Shown here: positions 1 through 7,920 of the stretch, in pieces
Position numbering within the stretch: position 1 is the first letter of the stretch
Layout of the letters: each line of letters begins with the position of its first letter
The notes under the pieces: generated by a model
Told to the model about the DNA's origin: nothing
Database searches by the model: none
Seen by the model: only the letters and a program-made list of their open reading frames with translations
NCBI GenBank assembly: GCA_002449595.1
Contig: DJXE01000108.1
Coordinates: forward strand, 910-20,518
DNA: 19,609 bases
Direction: 5' to 3'
From: Lachnospiraceae bacterium UBA7012
Lineage (GTDB): Bacteria; Bacillota; Clostridia; Lachnospirales; Lachnospiraceae
Translations under genes and position numbers: made by a program

Positions 1-2958
1 GCAGAGCAGAATAATGCTCCTGCGGAACAGAATCAGGCGCCGGCAGAGCAGCCTGCAGCAGAGCAGAATAACGCTCCTGCAGAGCAGAATCAGATTCTGG
101 CAGAGCAGCCTGCAGCAGAGCAGAATAACGCTCCTGCGGAACAGGATCAGGCGCCGGCGGAGCAGCCTGCAGCAGAGCAGAATAATGTTCCTGCGGAGCA
201 GAATCAAGTGTCGGTGGAGCAGAATCAGGCGCCGGCAGAGCAGAATAATGCTCCTGCGGAACAGGATCAGGCGCCGGCGGAGCAGCCTGCGGCAGAGCAG
301 AACAACGCTCCTGCGGAACAGAACCAGGCGCCGGCGGAGCAGCCTGCGGCAGAGCAGAATAACGCTCCTGCAGAACAGGATCAGGCGCCGGCGGAGCAGC
401 AGCCCGCAGCAGAGCAGATCAACGCTCCTGTGGAACAAAATCAGGTATCGGTGGAACAGAATAACGCGCCCGCGGAACTGCCCGCCGAAGAACAGAACGA
501 GACTCCTGCAGAACTGGCGGATGCAGCTCCGGTCATTCAGATGACAAAGATGTCTGCGCCGCTCGCAGTACCCGCACCGGCGGCGAACGTCTATGACCTC
601 GGGGAAGTGCAGGACGATGTGATCATGATCACCGAGAGCGGCTCCTACACCATCAAGGGCAGCGGCAGCCAGCAGATCGTCGTCCAGGGCAATGTTGACG
701 TCGAGATCGTTCTCGAAGGAGATGTCAATATCACGACGCAGACGAGTGACAGTGACAGGAAGTCCGCGATCCGTCTGGAGAAGGGGGCAAATGTACGACT
801 CGTGATCGACGGCAGCGCCTCCGTCTCCGGATGGAACGGCGTGGAAGTGGTCGCCGGCACGACGCTTACGGTCACCGGCGTGGGCGGTAAGGAAGGCACC
901 GATTCCCTGACCGCTGCCGGCAACGGAAAGTGGGGCTGCGGAATCGGCTTCTACAACAAGGCTGGCGGCGACGCGGGAAATATCACGATCAAGGATATCG
1001 CGAAACTGGCTGCGTACGGCGGCGGCATTGACCAGAATAAGAAGAAGTCGGATGGCTACGAAGGCGGCGCGGCGATCGGCGGCGGCAGAAGTCAGGATAT
1101 CAATAACGGCAAGGTCACCCTCGAGAATATCGGCGAGGTCTACGCACAGGGCGGAAGCAAAGGCGCGGCGATCGGTGCGGGCTTCTGGAGAGGCACGGAT
1201 GTTGAGATCCGGAATGTCGACAGCGTCACTGCGATCGGCGGAGACACCGCAGCTGCGATCGGAAGCTCCAGAAACGCATATTCAGGTGCGACATACGACA
1301 AAAATGACAGGACTCAGCACGACGACGGGACCCTGGAGATCCTGAGCACAAACATCACGATCGAGAACTCGACCGTGGACGCTGCCGGCGGCTACTACGC
1401 AGCGGGCATCGGTGCCGGGTACTATGACACCTGTCTGAACGACCCTTCCCGGCCGGAGGGGTACGACTATCACACCGGCGAGCTGATCGAGAATCCCGGC
1501 GTGCGGATCGAGATCGGTGACGGCGCACAGGTCACGGCGCGCGGCGGACAGCTCGCGGCGGCCATCGGCGGCGGCTACAAGGTCAACGCCCCCGAGATCA
1601 TTATCAGGGAGGGCGCAGTGGTCACAGCTTATGCGGGCGTCAAGGAAAACTCCGGCTCGAAGATTCCTTCGGCGATCGGTTCCGGCGCGGATGGCAGCGG
1701 CATCTTCTCCGACAACAACGGGATCATCCTTATTGAGGACGGAGCGCAGGTCACGGCTTTCTCGTACGGATACGAATCCATGAACCGCAGCGGCAGCGCT
1801 TCGGATCCCGACGCGACGACCACGAACAAGGGCATCCTCGGCAACAAGTGGGCAATCAGCCGTGATCTGCAGGACGGCGAGACGGATGCGACGATCCTTC
1901 AGGGAAGACTTCTTGTGGAGAAGGACATCTATCGCGAGATGGAAGATCACCCCGAGATCGTCGGCGAGATGAAGTTCTACGATGTGAATTCAGCGCACAC
2001 CGTGCAGATCATCGACCTGAGGAACGAGAATAATCAGTACGAAGTCGAGGTCCCGGCCGGGTACTCCAGCTTCGCGGTCACGATCCCCGCAGGCGTCTAC
2101 AAGCTGATGATCGACGGCGAGGTGTGGAGCTACCTCGAGAACAGAGGCTACAGCGCAGTCAATGACGGAACGGGCACGATCAACGGCAAGATCGGCGGAG
2201 AGAGCGTGCCGGTAGGGACGAAAGCGGGACTGATCTACGGACAGGAGACGGACAGCGCGGACGCCTACGCGGAGATGCTGGACAGATATCACACTTACGG
2301 GGACAGCAACAGCGACCTCGTCACCATCCACTACGTATTCGACGATCCCTCCGCGACCTTCAAGGTGGAAAAGGGCATCATCAACGAGTATGACGCCATT
2401 GCGGTCCGCGGCCTGGTTGAGCCGGTCGTGCCGGAGGAAGAACCCGCGGAAGAGGAGGAGCAGGAACCCGAGGTACTGCCGGAGACCGTTCCCACAATCA
2501 TCGGAAACGCCACGGAGCCTGAAATGACCGAAGATCTGACGGAAGAAGGACAGGATGGCGAAGAAGTACAGCCCGAGGAAGTTCCCACGGAGATGAAAGA
2601 GCAGGAGCCGGAAGAGGAGAAGCAGAATGACATCCAGACAGCGCAGAATACCGGCCGCACGAACGGCGGAACCGCAGCCGGACCGCTGACCGAGATCCGC
2701 GACACGCAGGTCGCCCTCGCGGCAGCACCGGAACCGAGTGTCCTGGGCGCGGTCCGCGCGGACGAGCTGCTCCGGGAGACGGCCGGTGAGGCCGTCAGCC
2801 AGGCGGTCCTCGGCGCGAAGAGACTGGTCGGTGAAGGCAGTGTCCTCGGCCAGATTCGGACCGGCGACGAGAGCTCGATGGCAGCATGGTTCATCGCGAT
2901 GGCTGGTTCCCTGACCGCGATCCTTGCGATCCTGGCGGGCAGACGCAGAAAAAAATGA
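1..2958 (+). CDS. Cell-wall-anchored repeat surface protein (5' end missing)
   Basis: The reading frame is open from base 1, so the start and any signal peptide lie outside the window; 985 codons are visible. Order of parts: an N-terminal tract of about 19-residue AEQ/NNAP-rich repeats (to about residue 160); a Gly/Ala/Ile-rich region with recurring V-x-A-x-GG-x-x-AAIG-x-G units (about 1020-1780), which looks like stacked beta-helix or beta-solenoid rungs; a region without recognised motifs; a very acidic Glu/Pro linker (about 2425-2640); then IRTGD (2854-2868), a hydrophobic segment and the tail GRRRKK. The last three elements are the layout of a sortase signal, with IRTGD in place of LPXTG. 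Likely an adhesin or matrix- or glycan-binding surface protein, but the ligand cannot be read. Surface location is well supported; the exact family is not. Confidence 0.85.
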   Translation, partial: AEQNNAPAEQNQAPAEQPAAEQNNAPAEQNQILAEQPAAEQNNAPAEQDQAPAEQPAAEQNNVPAEQNQVSVEQNQAPAEQNNAPAEQDQAPAEQPAAEQNNAPAEQNQAPAEQPAAEQNNAPAEQDQAPAEQQPAAEQINAPVEQNQVSVEQNNAPAELPAEEQNETPAELADAAPVIQMTKMSAPLAVPAPAANVYDLGEVQDDVIMITESGSYTIKGSGSQQIVVQGNVDVEIVLEGDVNITTQTSDSDRKSAIRLEKGANVRLVIDGSASVSGWNGVEVVAGTTLTVTGVGGKEGTDSLTAAGNGKWGCGIGFYNKAGGDAGNITIKDIAKLAAYGGGIDQNKKKSDGYEGGAAIGGGRSQDINNGKVTLENIGEVYAQGGSKGAAIGAGFWRGTDVEIRNVDSVTAIGGDTAAAIGSSRNAYSGATYDKNDRTQHDDGTLEILSTNITIENSTVDAAGGYYAAGIGAGYYDTCLNDPSRPEGYDYHTGELIENPGVRIEIGDGAQVTARGGQLAAAIGGGYKVNAPEIIIREGAVVTAYAGVKENSGSKIPSAIGSGADGSGIFSDNNGIILIEDGAQVTAFSYGYESMNRSGSASDPDATTTNKGILGNKWAISRDLQDGETDATILQGRLLVEKDIYREMEDHPEIVGEMKFYDVNSAHTVQIIDLRNENNQYEVEVPAGYSSFAVTIPAGVYKLMIDGEVWSYLENRGYSAVNDGTGTINGKIGGESVPVGTKAGLIYGQETDSADAYAEMLDRYHTYGDSNSDLVTIHYVFDDPSATFKVEKGIINEYDAIAVRGLVEPVVPEEEPAEEEEQEPEVLPETVPTIIGNATEPEMTEDLTEEGQDGEEVQPEEVPTEMKEQEPEEEKQNDIQTAQNTGRTNGGTAAGPLTEIRDTQVALAAAPEPSVLGAVRADELLRETAGEAVSQAVLGAKRLVGEGSVLGQIRTGDESSMAAWFIAMAGSLTAILAILAGRRRKK
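10..417 (+). repeat. 57-bp tandem coding repeat (AEQ/NNAP units)
   Basis: Seven in-frame units begin at 10, 67, 124, 181, 244, 301 and 358. Most are 57 bp and encode NNAPAEQ(N/D)QAPAEQPAAEQ; the unit at 181 is 63 bp and the unit at 358 is 60 bp. A degenerate eighth unit follows to about 510. The copies differ mainly at third positions and at N/D. The window begins inside the repeat, so the true copy number is unknown and the sequence edge may be an assembly break. Such Pro/Glu/Gln repeats usually act as extended stalks in wall-anchored proteins. Confidence 0.95.
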
Positions 2959-3091
2959 GCAGATGCTGTCAGATAACTGACGCCTGGATTGACACCCTGT
3001 TCGATAAAATGTGATCAGACGATAAGAAATCAGCCAAAAGGCAGAAAGATAAAGGAATAGCAGAAGATCAGAACCTGACAGGGGGTACAGC

Positions 3092-3202
3092 ATGATGACT
3101 GCAACGACGATATGCTTCGTGTTGATGATGTGTACGGCGGAAGCGATGATCTTGAAAGAATTGAAGCGTCTGATCCAGGGCGGATCACCTCAGCGGAGGT
3201 GA
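3092..3202 (+). CDS. Possible 36-aa membrane peptide
   Basis: An ATG at 3092 follows a G-rich ribosome site (AGGGGG, 3080-3085) by six bases and opens 36 codons. The product starts MMTATTICFVLMMCTAEAMI, a hydrophobic stretch of about 20 residues, then the basic tail LKELKRLIQGGSPQRR. This is the shape of a small single-pass membrane peptide. Its stop codon lies inside the downstream stem of the terminator at 3181-3212, so the last codons form part of the hairpin. It could be a regulatory or toxin-like peptide or a chance frame; I recognise no family. There is no clear promoter of its own; TTGACA at 2989 has only a poor partner at 3012 (TGATCA). Confidence 0.4.
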   Translation: MMTATTICFVLMMCTAEAMILKELKRLIQGGSPQRR

Positions 3203-3212
3203 TCCGTTTTTT
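3181..3212 (+). terminator. Rho-independent terminator
   Basis: A perfect 11-bp stem (CGGATCACCTC, 3181-3191, with GAGGTGATCCG, 3196-3206) has an AGCG loop and is followed directly by six T (3207-3212). It ends transcription of the surface-protein gene and of the small reading frame that overlaps its stem. Confidence 0.9.
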
Positions 3213-3276
3213 CTTGAGCGATAAAGCCGAGCGTGCAGATCATGCTTGCATGATGCTGCATGTGAGGCTAACGGAC

Positions 3277-3306
3277 ATCGGATGGGCGGCAGTTTGCCCA
3301 TCCGAT
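3277..3306. repeat. Perfect 11-bp inverted repeat
   Basis: ATCGGATGGGC (3277-3287) is matched exactly by GCCCATCCGAT (3296-3306) across an 8-base spacer. No T-run follows, so it is not a standard terminator. It lies in the gene-free stretch between the terminator at 3181 and the promoter at 3433. It may be a protein-binding site or an intergenic palindrome; no gene covers it. Confidence 0.75.
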
Positions 3307-3319
3307 TGTGCGGCGTATG

Positions 3320-3382
3320 GTATTCACACCGTATCCGTAAGAAATCACACCGCAATCGTAAAAAATCACAACGAATATCCAT
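3320..3382 (+). promoter_or_regulatory. Three 21-bp tandem repeats, candidate operator array
   Basis: Three imperfect 21-base units lie head to tail at 3320-3340, 3341-3361 and 3362-3382. Each has the core TCACA(C/A)CG seven to eight bases from other matching positions; the first two share TCACACCG and end in CGTAA. The spacing equals two helical turns, so all copies face the same side of the DNA. The array ends about 50 bp upstream of the -35 element at 3433. Direct repeats of this spacing upstream of a promoter fit binding by an AraC-type regulator such as the one encoded next (inference). Confidence 0.6.
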
Positions 3383-3432
3383 TGGTTCAAAAAACGCGGA
3401 AATTATCCCTTCAAGTGCGCGCAGAAAGAACT

Positions 3433-3461
3433 TTGCGGCTTTGGCCTGCGGCGCGTATAGT
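3433..3461 (+). promoter_or_regulatory. Sigma-A-type promoter for the two-component operon
   Basis: TTGCGG (3433-3438) and TATAGT (3456-3461) are separated by 17 bases. Transcription would begin near 3468, giving an untranslated leader of about 70 bases. The leader contains a strong AGGAGG (3480-3485) that does not directly precede the regulator start; the nearest ATG after it (3509) opens only three codons before a stop. Confidence 0.55.
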
Positions 3462-3536
3462 TATGGTGTAGTTATATACAGGAGGCAAAGGTACACAGGT
3501 ATTGAGGCATGCGGCAGTGAAATCGGATGGTGCAGT

Positions 3537-5189
3537 ATGATCAAAGTTTTTCTGGTGGAAGATGAATACGCGATCCGGGAAGGGATCCGGCGGACGGTGA
3601 ACTGGGAGAAAGAGGGATTCGTGCTCTGCGGCGAGGCGGGCGATGGCGAGATGGCTTACCCCCTGATCCTGAAGGAGAAGCCGGAGATCCTCATCACGGA
3701 TATCCGCATGCCATTCATGGACGGCCTGGAACTCTGCCGCCTCGTCAAGGAGGCGCTCCCTTCCGTGCGGATCCTGATCCTGAGCGGATACGACGATTTC
3801 AGCTACGCGCAGGAGGCGATTCGGATCGGTGTGGAGGAGTATCTGCTGAAACCGCTGTCGGAGGAGATGCTGCTCACAAAACTCCGGGCGGTGGCGGAGA
3901 AGATCCGGGAGGAGCAGGCGTCGGAGCGCGCGATCGAGCAGTACCAGATCGAGCGGGAGGAGATCCGTTATCTCGAGAGACAGCAGTTTTTCCGGGACAT
4001 CGTGGACGGCAAGGTCACCGTGCAGCAGTCGCTCTCGAAGGGAAAGGAACTCGGCGTGGAGATCACCTCCGCGTGGTACGGCGTCGTGCTGGTCCAGATC
4101 CGGGAGAAGGAGGAGCACTACGCGCCCGGCGGCCGGTCCGCCAGGGAAGAGGAGATGCTCGCCTTTTTGAGAGAACTGAGGGAGCGGCTTCCTTTCCTGC
4201 TGCTATATGAACATACCGATGGTGCCGGCTGCCTCATCGTGAAAGCGGACTCCGAAGTAGAGATCCTCGCGCGGCAGGAGACCGTGATCGGGGAGCTTCA
4301 GGCGGAGGCGCAGAACCACCAGGACGTCATCTACTTCATCGCGACCGGCTGTCCCGTCGACCGGCTGCGGGATATCCGCCAGTCCTACCGGGAAGCCGTC
4401 AAGATGTTCGCGGAGCGCTATGTGTACGACGAGAGCCGGGTCTTCCGCTACGGCGAGAAAAAGGCGCCGGCGGCCGTGTTTGGGGAAAACGGGAGGAGCG
4501 GCATCAATTTCCGCAATCTCGATGCCGGAAGGATCTCGCAGAAGTATATCACCAACTTCATGCGCGGCGGTTCCGCGGCGGAGACGGATGATTTCGTTTC
4601 GGATTTCTTCGCGGGGATGGGAGAGGAGGCGGTCCGCTCCTATCTGCTCCGGCAGTACGTCGTGACGTCGGCGATCCTGTGCGCCATCGCTTTCCTGGAG
4701 GAGCTCGGGCTCTCGCGGGAGGAGGCGGACAAGGTGATCGGCGGCTCCGAGGCGGCAGAATCCCGGGCGCAGACGTATGAGGAGTCAAAGCGCTGCCTGA
4801 AGGAGATCCTGGATAAGGTCACGGAGCTGCGCAACCAGACGGCGGAGCGCAAATACAACCGCCTGATCCGCGAGGCGCAGGCCTATATAGAGAAAAACTA
4901 CGCGAGCGGAGACATCTCGCTGCAGTCCGTCGCGGCGAGCGTCGGCGTGAGCCCGAATCATTTCAGTTCGATCTTCCGCCAGGAGACCGGGGAGACGTTC
5001 ATCGATTTCCTGACGCATGTCCGCATGGAGCACGCAAAGGAACTGCTGCTCTGCACGCCGATGCGGACGGCGGAGATCGGTTTCGAGGTCGGATATAACG
5101 ATCCGCACTACTTCAGTTACGCCTTCCGCAAGGCGGCGGGAATGTCGCCGAGGGAATTCCGGAACGCCGGAAAGAGGGACAGCGAATGA
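3537..5189 (+). CDS. YesN-type response regulator, AraC-family output
   Basis: 550 residues. An N-terminal receiver domain (about 1-120) begins MIKVFLVEDE with acidic residues E8/D9, the phosphoacceptor D55 in ILITDIRMP, S83 and K105 in LLKPLSEE. A long linker region follows (about 125-440). The last roughly 105 residues form an AraC/XylS double helix-turn-helix (ISLQSVAASVGVSPNHFSSIFRQ and the IGFEVGYNDPHYFSYAFRK block). The start was set at the ATG directly before the receiver fold because the open frame upstream encodes only translated intergenic repeats; the ribosome site (GGATGG) is weak. The kinase gene overlaps the stop by four bases (ATGA). It probably activates sugar-uptake genes nearby on phosphorylation, and perhaps its own promoter. 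Confidence 0.93.
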   Translation: MIKVFLVEDEYAIREGIRRTVNWEKEGFVLCGEAGDGEMAYPLILKEKPEILITDIRMPFMDGLELCRLVKEALPSVRILILSGYDDFSYAQEAIRIGVEEYLLKPLSEEMLLTKLRAVAEKIREEQASERAIEQYQIEREEIRYLERQQFFRDIVDGKVTVQQSLSKGKELGVEITSAWYGVVLVQIREKEEHYAPGGRSAREEEMLAFLRELRERLPFLLLYEHTDGAGCLIVKADSEVEILARQETVIGELQAEAQNHQDVIYFIATGCPVDRLRDIRQSYREAVKMFAERYVYDESRVFRYGEKKAPAAVFGENGRSGINFRNLDAGRISQKYITNFMRGGSAAETDDFVSDFFAGMGEEAVRSYLLRQYVVTSAILCAIAFLEELGLSREEADKVIGGSEAAESRAQTYEESKRCLKEILDKVTELRNQTAERKYNRLIREAQAYIEKNYASGDISLQSVAASVGVSPNHFSSIFRQETGETFIDFLTHVRMEHAKELLLCTPMRTAEIGFEVGYNDPHYFSYAFRKAAGMSPREFRNAGKRDSE

Positions 5190-6664
5190 AAAAGCTATTG
5201 CGCTCGTACGGCGGCACCGGCATCCGGGCGAGGCTCAACATCTTCAGCATGCTGTGCATCGTGCCGATGATCGCGCTTTTCATCTTCACCTTTGCCAGCA
5301 TGTACCGGTTTTACCGCGCGTATGACCAGCTGGTCCGCAACATCACGAGCGCCAATGAGTACAACATGAGCTTCAAAGAGTCGATGGACGAGATGATGTA
5401 CAAGATCATCATCGGCTCCGCGAACTGGACAGATGCTGAAGAAAAGCTGGAAGGCGAGGATCCAAAGAAACTCATCCGGGAGGCGGAAGAGCACTTCCGG
5501 AGCCTTCGCGAGAGCGCGGAGAGCAAGACGGTCTACGCGGACCTGAGCGCGCTGCTTAAGCTCCTCGGGATCCTGGACGAGCGGGTGGACGACATCCTCC
5601 GGAACGTGGAGGAGGGCGGCCACTACGACGAGAACATGGAGATGCTGGACCTGAACATCCGCACGCTCACGTCCCTGATCCAGGACGACATTCACATCTA
5701 TATCAACGACGAAGCCGACAACATGGAGATCCTGCGGCAGCGCGTGGCGGACAGCTTCCTCAAGACGTTCCGCGTGCTGATCCTGCTGGTTGCGGCCGTG
5801 ATCCTTTTCTCCCTGTACGGCTCCAAAAAGCTCGCGGACAGCATTACAGAGCCTGTTACGAAGCTCTGCGACATGACGACGAAGTTCGCCGGCGGCGACT
5901 TCTCCGTCTCCTATGACCCCGGAACGGAGGACGAACTGAAGACGCTCGCGGACAGCTTCAACAGCATGGTCGGGGAGATCGGAATTCTGGTGGAGGACAT
6001 CAACCGGGAGCAGAAAAACGCCCGTGACATGGAACTTCGACTGATGCAGGAGCAGGTCAATCCGCATTTCCTGTACAATACGCTCGACGCGATCACCTGG
6101 CTCACGGAGTCCGGAGAGAACAAGCAGGCAGTACAGATGATCCAGGAGCTGTCGAGCTTTTTCCGCACGACGCTCAGCAAAGGGCGCGACCTGATCACGG
6201 TCCGGGAGGAGCAGGAACACATCCGGAGCTACCTTGAGATCCAGCACTTCCGCTACCGTGACATCATGGAGTACGAGATCACGGTCGACGAGGAGATCGC
6301 GGGCTGCACGATCCAGAAGCTGACGCTGCAGCCGATCGTGGAGAATGCGCTCTACCACGGGATCAAGAACAAGAGGGGCCTCGGCCGGATCACCGTGAAC
6401 GGGCTGAGGGACGGCGGCGACATGGTCTTTACGGTGCAGGACAACGGGATCGGCATGACGGAGGAAGAATTGCGGGACCTTCGCCTCAGGATCGAGGGAA
6501 AGATGGAGCCGGAGAAGAAAAACGGATTCGGCATGGCCGTCGTGCAGGCGCGGATCCGGATGCAGTACGGAGAAGGTTACGGCCTCTCAGTGGACAGCAG
6601 ATATATGGAAGGGACGACGGTCACCGTCCGGCTTCCCGCGCGGTGTGAATCCGGTGAAACATGA
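5186..6664 (+). CDS. YesM-type sensor histidine kinase
   Basis: 492 residues, starting in the ATGA overlap with the response regulator. A first membrane helix (about 17-41) and a second (about 195-212) enclose an extracellular sensor region of roughly 150 residues. A HAMP linker follows (about 213-265). The His_kinase domain carries the phosphorylated H294 in LMQEQVNPHFLYNTLDAITW. The ATPase domain shows the N box (LQPIVENALYHG), the G1 box (VQDNGIGM) and the G2 box (GFGMAVVQARI). This is the standard layout of kinases paired with YesN regulators and used for extracellular sugar sensing. The signal is unknown; the adjacent sugar-binding lipoprotein is a candidate partner. Confidence 0.95.
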   Translation: MKKLLRSYGGTGIRARLNIFSMLCIVPMIALFIFTFASMYRFYRAYDQLVRNITSANEYNMSFKESMDEMMYKIIIGSANWTDAEEKLEGEDPKKLIREAEEHFRSLRESAESKTVYADLSALLKLLGILDERVDDILRNVEEGGHYDENMEMLDLNIRTLTSLIQDDIHIYINDEADNMEILRQRVADSFLKTFRVLILLVAAVILFSLYGSKKLADSITEPVTKLCDMTTKFAGGDFSVSYDPGTEDELKTLADSFNSMVGEIGILVEDINREQKNARDMELRLMQEQVNPHFLYNTLDAITWLTESGENKQAVQMIQELSSFFRTTLSKGRDLITVREEQEHIRSYLEIQHFRYRDIMEYEITVDEEIAGCTIQKLTLQPIVENALYHGIKNKRGLGRITVNGLRDGGDMVFTVQDNGIGMTEEELRDLRLRIEGKMEPEKKNGFGMAVVQARIRMQYGEGYGLSVDSRYMEGTTVTVRLPARCESGET

Positions 6665-6715
6665 GGTGCGGATCCGGTGAGAAATGAGGTGTGTCCGGTG
6701 AGAAATGAGATGTGC
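6651..6715 (+). repeat. Tandem repeat across a translation start
   Basis: Three related units lie at 6651-6673 (23 bp), 6674-6694 and 6695-6715 (21 bp each), all beginning CCGGTGA. The last two are nearly identical. They run from the last codons of the kinase gene into the first codons of the binding-protein gene, and each contains a GTG and ATG with a GGTGAG or GAGGTG ribosome-site-like element. As a result several in-frame starts (GTG 6677, GTG 6698, ATG 6710) each have a similar ribosome site. Confidence 0.8.
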
Positions 6716-7795
6716 CTGAAGAAAAATAAGAAAATAATCAGAAGAAAGATCGCGAATACCATAGCCGCCGTGCTGGTCGCCGCCCTGCTTGCGGGCTGCG
6801 GGGGAGGACTCTATTACGACAGCGAGGACGCCTTTCCGGAGGACGATCTCATCACGGTCGGATTCTCCCAGGTCGGCGCGGAGTCCGACTGGAGGGAGGC
6901 CAATACCGCGTCGATGAAGGAGACGTTCTCCATCGACAACGGATACAGCCTGATGTTCAGCGACGCGCAGCAGAAGAAGGAAAAGCAGATCTCCGCCGTC
7001 CGCAATTTCATCCAGCAGGAGGTGGATTACATCGTGATCGCGCCGGTCACGGAGACCGGGTGGGAGACCGTTCTGGAGGAAGCGAAGGAAGCGGGGATCC
7101 CGGTGATCATCGTCGACCGGATGGTGGAGGCGGATGAAGACCTCTACACCGCGTGGGTCGGCTCCGACTTCGCGCTCGAGGGAAAACTCGCCTGCGAGTG
7201 GCTGCGCTGGTTCACAGAGAAGAGGGGGATCGACCCGTCCATCCTGCATATCGTTGACATTCAGGGGACGGTGGGCTCCTCCGCGCAGATCGGCCGCTCG
7301 AACGCGCTCGCGGAAGCAAGCGAAGAGTACGGATGGGATCTCGCCGCTATCGTGCAGGGAGAATATACGCAGACAAAGAGCAAGGAACTCATGGAGGCAC
7401 TCCTGAAAGAGAACAGTGAGATCAACGTCGTGTACTGCGAGAACGACAACGAGGCCTTCGGCGCGCTCGAAGCGATCGAGAGCGCAGGGAAAAAAGCGGG
7501 CGTCCATCCGGAAAACGGAGAGGTGCTCGTGATCTCGTTCGACGCGACGATGCGGGGACTCACCTGTGTGCTGAATGGAAAGATCGCCGTGGACGCGGAG
7601 TGCAACCCGCTGCACGGACCCCGCGTGCGGGAGATCATCGAGATGCTGGAAGAGGGACAGAGCGTCCCGAAGAAGACTTACGTCAGCGAGGACATTTTCT
7701 CCTGTGTGGAGGATGTGGACAGTCTGAATACGCAGGACGGGTCGCATGACGTCACCACTGTCACACAGGAGCTGATCGATTCCCGCGCCTACTGA
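6710..7795 (+). CDS. ytfQ: YtfQ-type sugar-binding lipoprotein, linked to the two-component system
   Basis: 361 residues from ATG 6710; starting at GTG 6677 would add 11 residues (VRNEVCPVRNE). ATG was preferred because it gives a compact lipoprotein signal: basic KKNKKIIRRK, a hydrophobic core and the lipobox LLAGC. The mature part is a Peripla_BP_4 (RbsB/LacI-like) fold with strong YtfQ features: ITVGFSQVGAESDWREAN, IAPVTETGW, VDRMVEADEDLYT and QGTVGSSAQIGR. E. coli YtfQ binds galactofuranose. It is co-transcribed with the kinase and separated by about 200 bp from the main transporter, which has its own binding protein. This placement suggests a sensory role or an alternative receptor for the same permease. 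The ligand is not proven by sequence. Confidence 0.88.
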   Translation: MCLKKNKKIIRRKIANTIAAVLVAALLAGCGGGLYYDSEDAFPEDDLITVGFSQVGAESDWREANTASMKETFSIDNGYSLMFSDAQQKKEKQISAVRNFIQQEVDYIVIAPVTETGWETVLEEAKEAGIPVIIVDRMVEADEDLYTAWVGSDFALEGKLACEWLRWFTEKRGIDPSILHIVDIQGTVGSSAQIGRSNALAEASEEYGWDLAAIVQGEYTQTKSKELMEALLKENSEINVVYCENDNEAFGALEAIESAGKKAGVHPENGEVLVISFDATMRGLTCVLNGKIAVDAECNPLHGPRVREIIEMLEEGQSVPKKTYVSEDIFSCVEDVDSLNTQDGSHDVTTVTQELIDSRAY

Positions 7796-7849
7796 GCAGG
7801 GGCACGCAGGGACAGAAGACGGAAGAAAAAAATGAAATAATCAAATAAA

Positions 7850-7867
7850 AAATCGGCATGCCGATTT
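7850..7867. promoter_or_regulatory. Perfect 18-bp palindrome
   Basis: AAATCGGCATGCCGATTT reads the same on both strands. It lies 55 bases after the stop of the sensory binding protein and about 130 bases before the transporter genes. It could be a dimeric regulator site, or a short seven-pair hairpin with a CATG loop acting as a weak two-way terminator. No strong promoter is seen next to it. Confidence 0.5.
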
Positions 7868-7920
7868 CCGGTGCCGTGAAAAATTGAACCAGTTCCGAAG
7901 GATGTTCCATTCCGCAGCGG

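Noticed and set aside
1..417. CRISPR array
   Set aside because: The repeats are contiguous, in frame and without unique spacers, so they are protein-coding tandem repeats.
14..544. Long Arg/Ser-rich open frame overlapping the AEQ repeat
   Set aside because: It is a different frame of the same tandem repeat; its composition follows from repeat bases, and the AEQ frame continues into a coherent surface protein.
2968..2981. GTCAG-ATAA-CTGAC hairpin just after the surface-protein stop
   Set aside because: Only five pairs and no T-run; the strong terminator at 3181-3212 is the better stop.
1990..3093. Long minus-strand open frames opposite the surface protein, and similar ones opposite most genes
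   Set aside because: GC-rich coding sequence commonly leaves the opposite strand open; the translations are Arg/Asp/Leu-rich with no motifs.
3112..3471. 119-codon plus-strand frame across the gap before the two-component system
   Set aside because: It crosses the terminator, inverted repeat, 21-bp array and promoter, has no ribosome site and no recognisable protein features.
6641..6648. CGGTGTGA, the exact complement of the repeat core TCACACCG
   Set aside because: It lies in kinase coding sequence, and an eight-base match is expected about once by chance in a window of this size.
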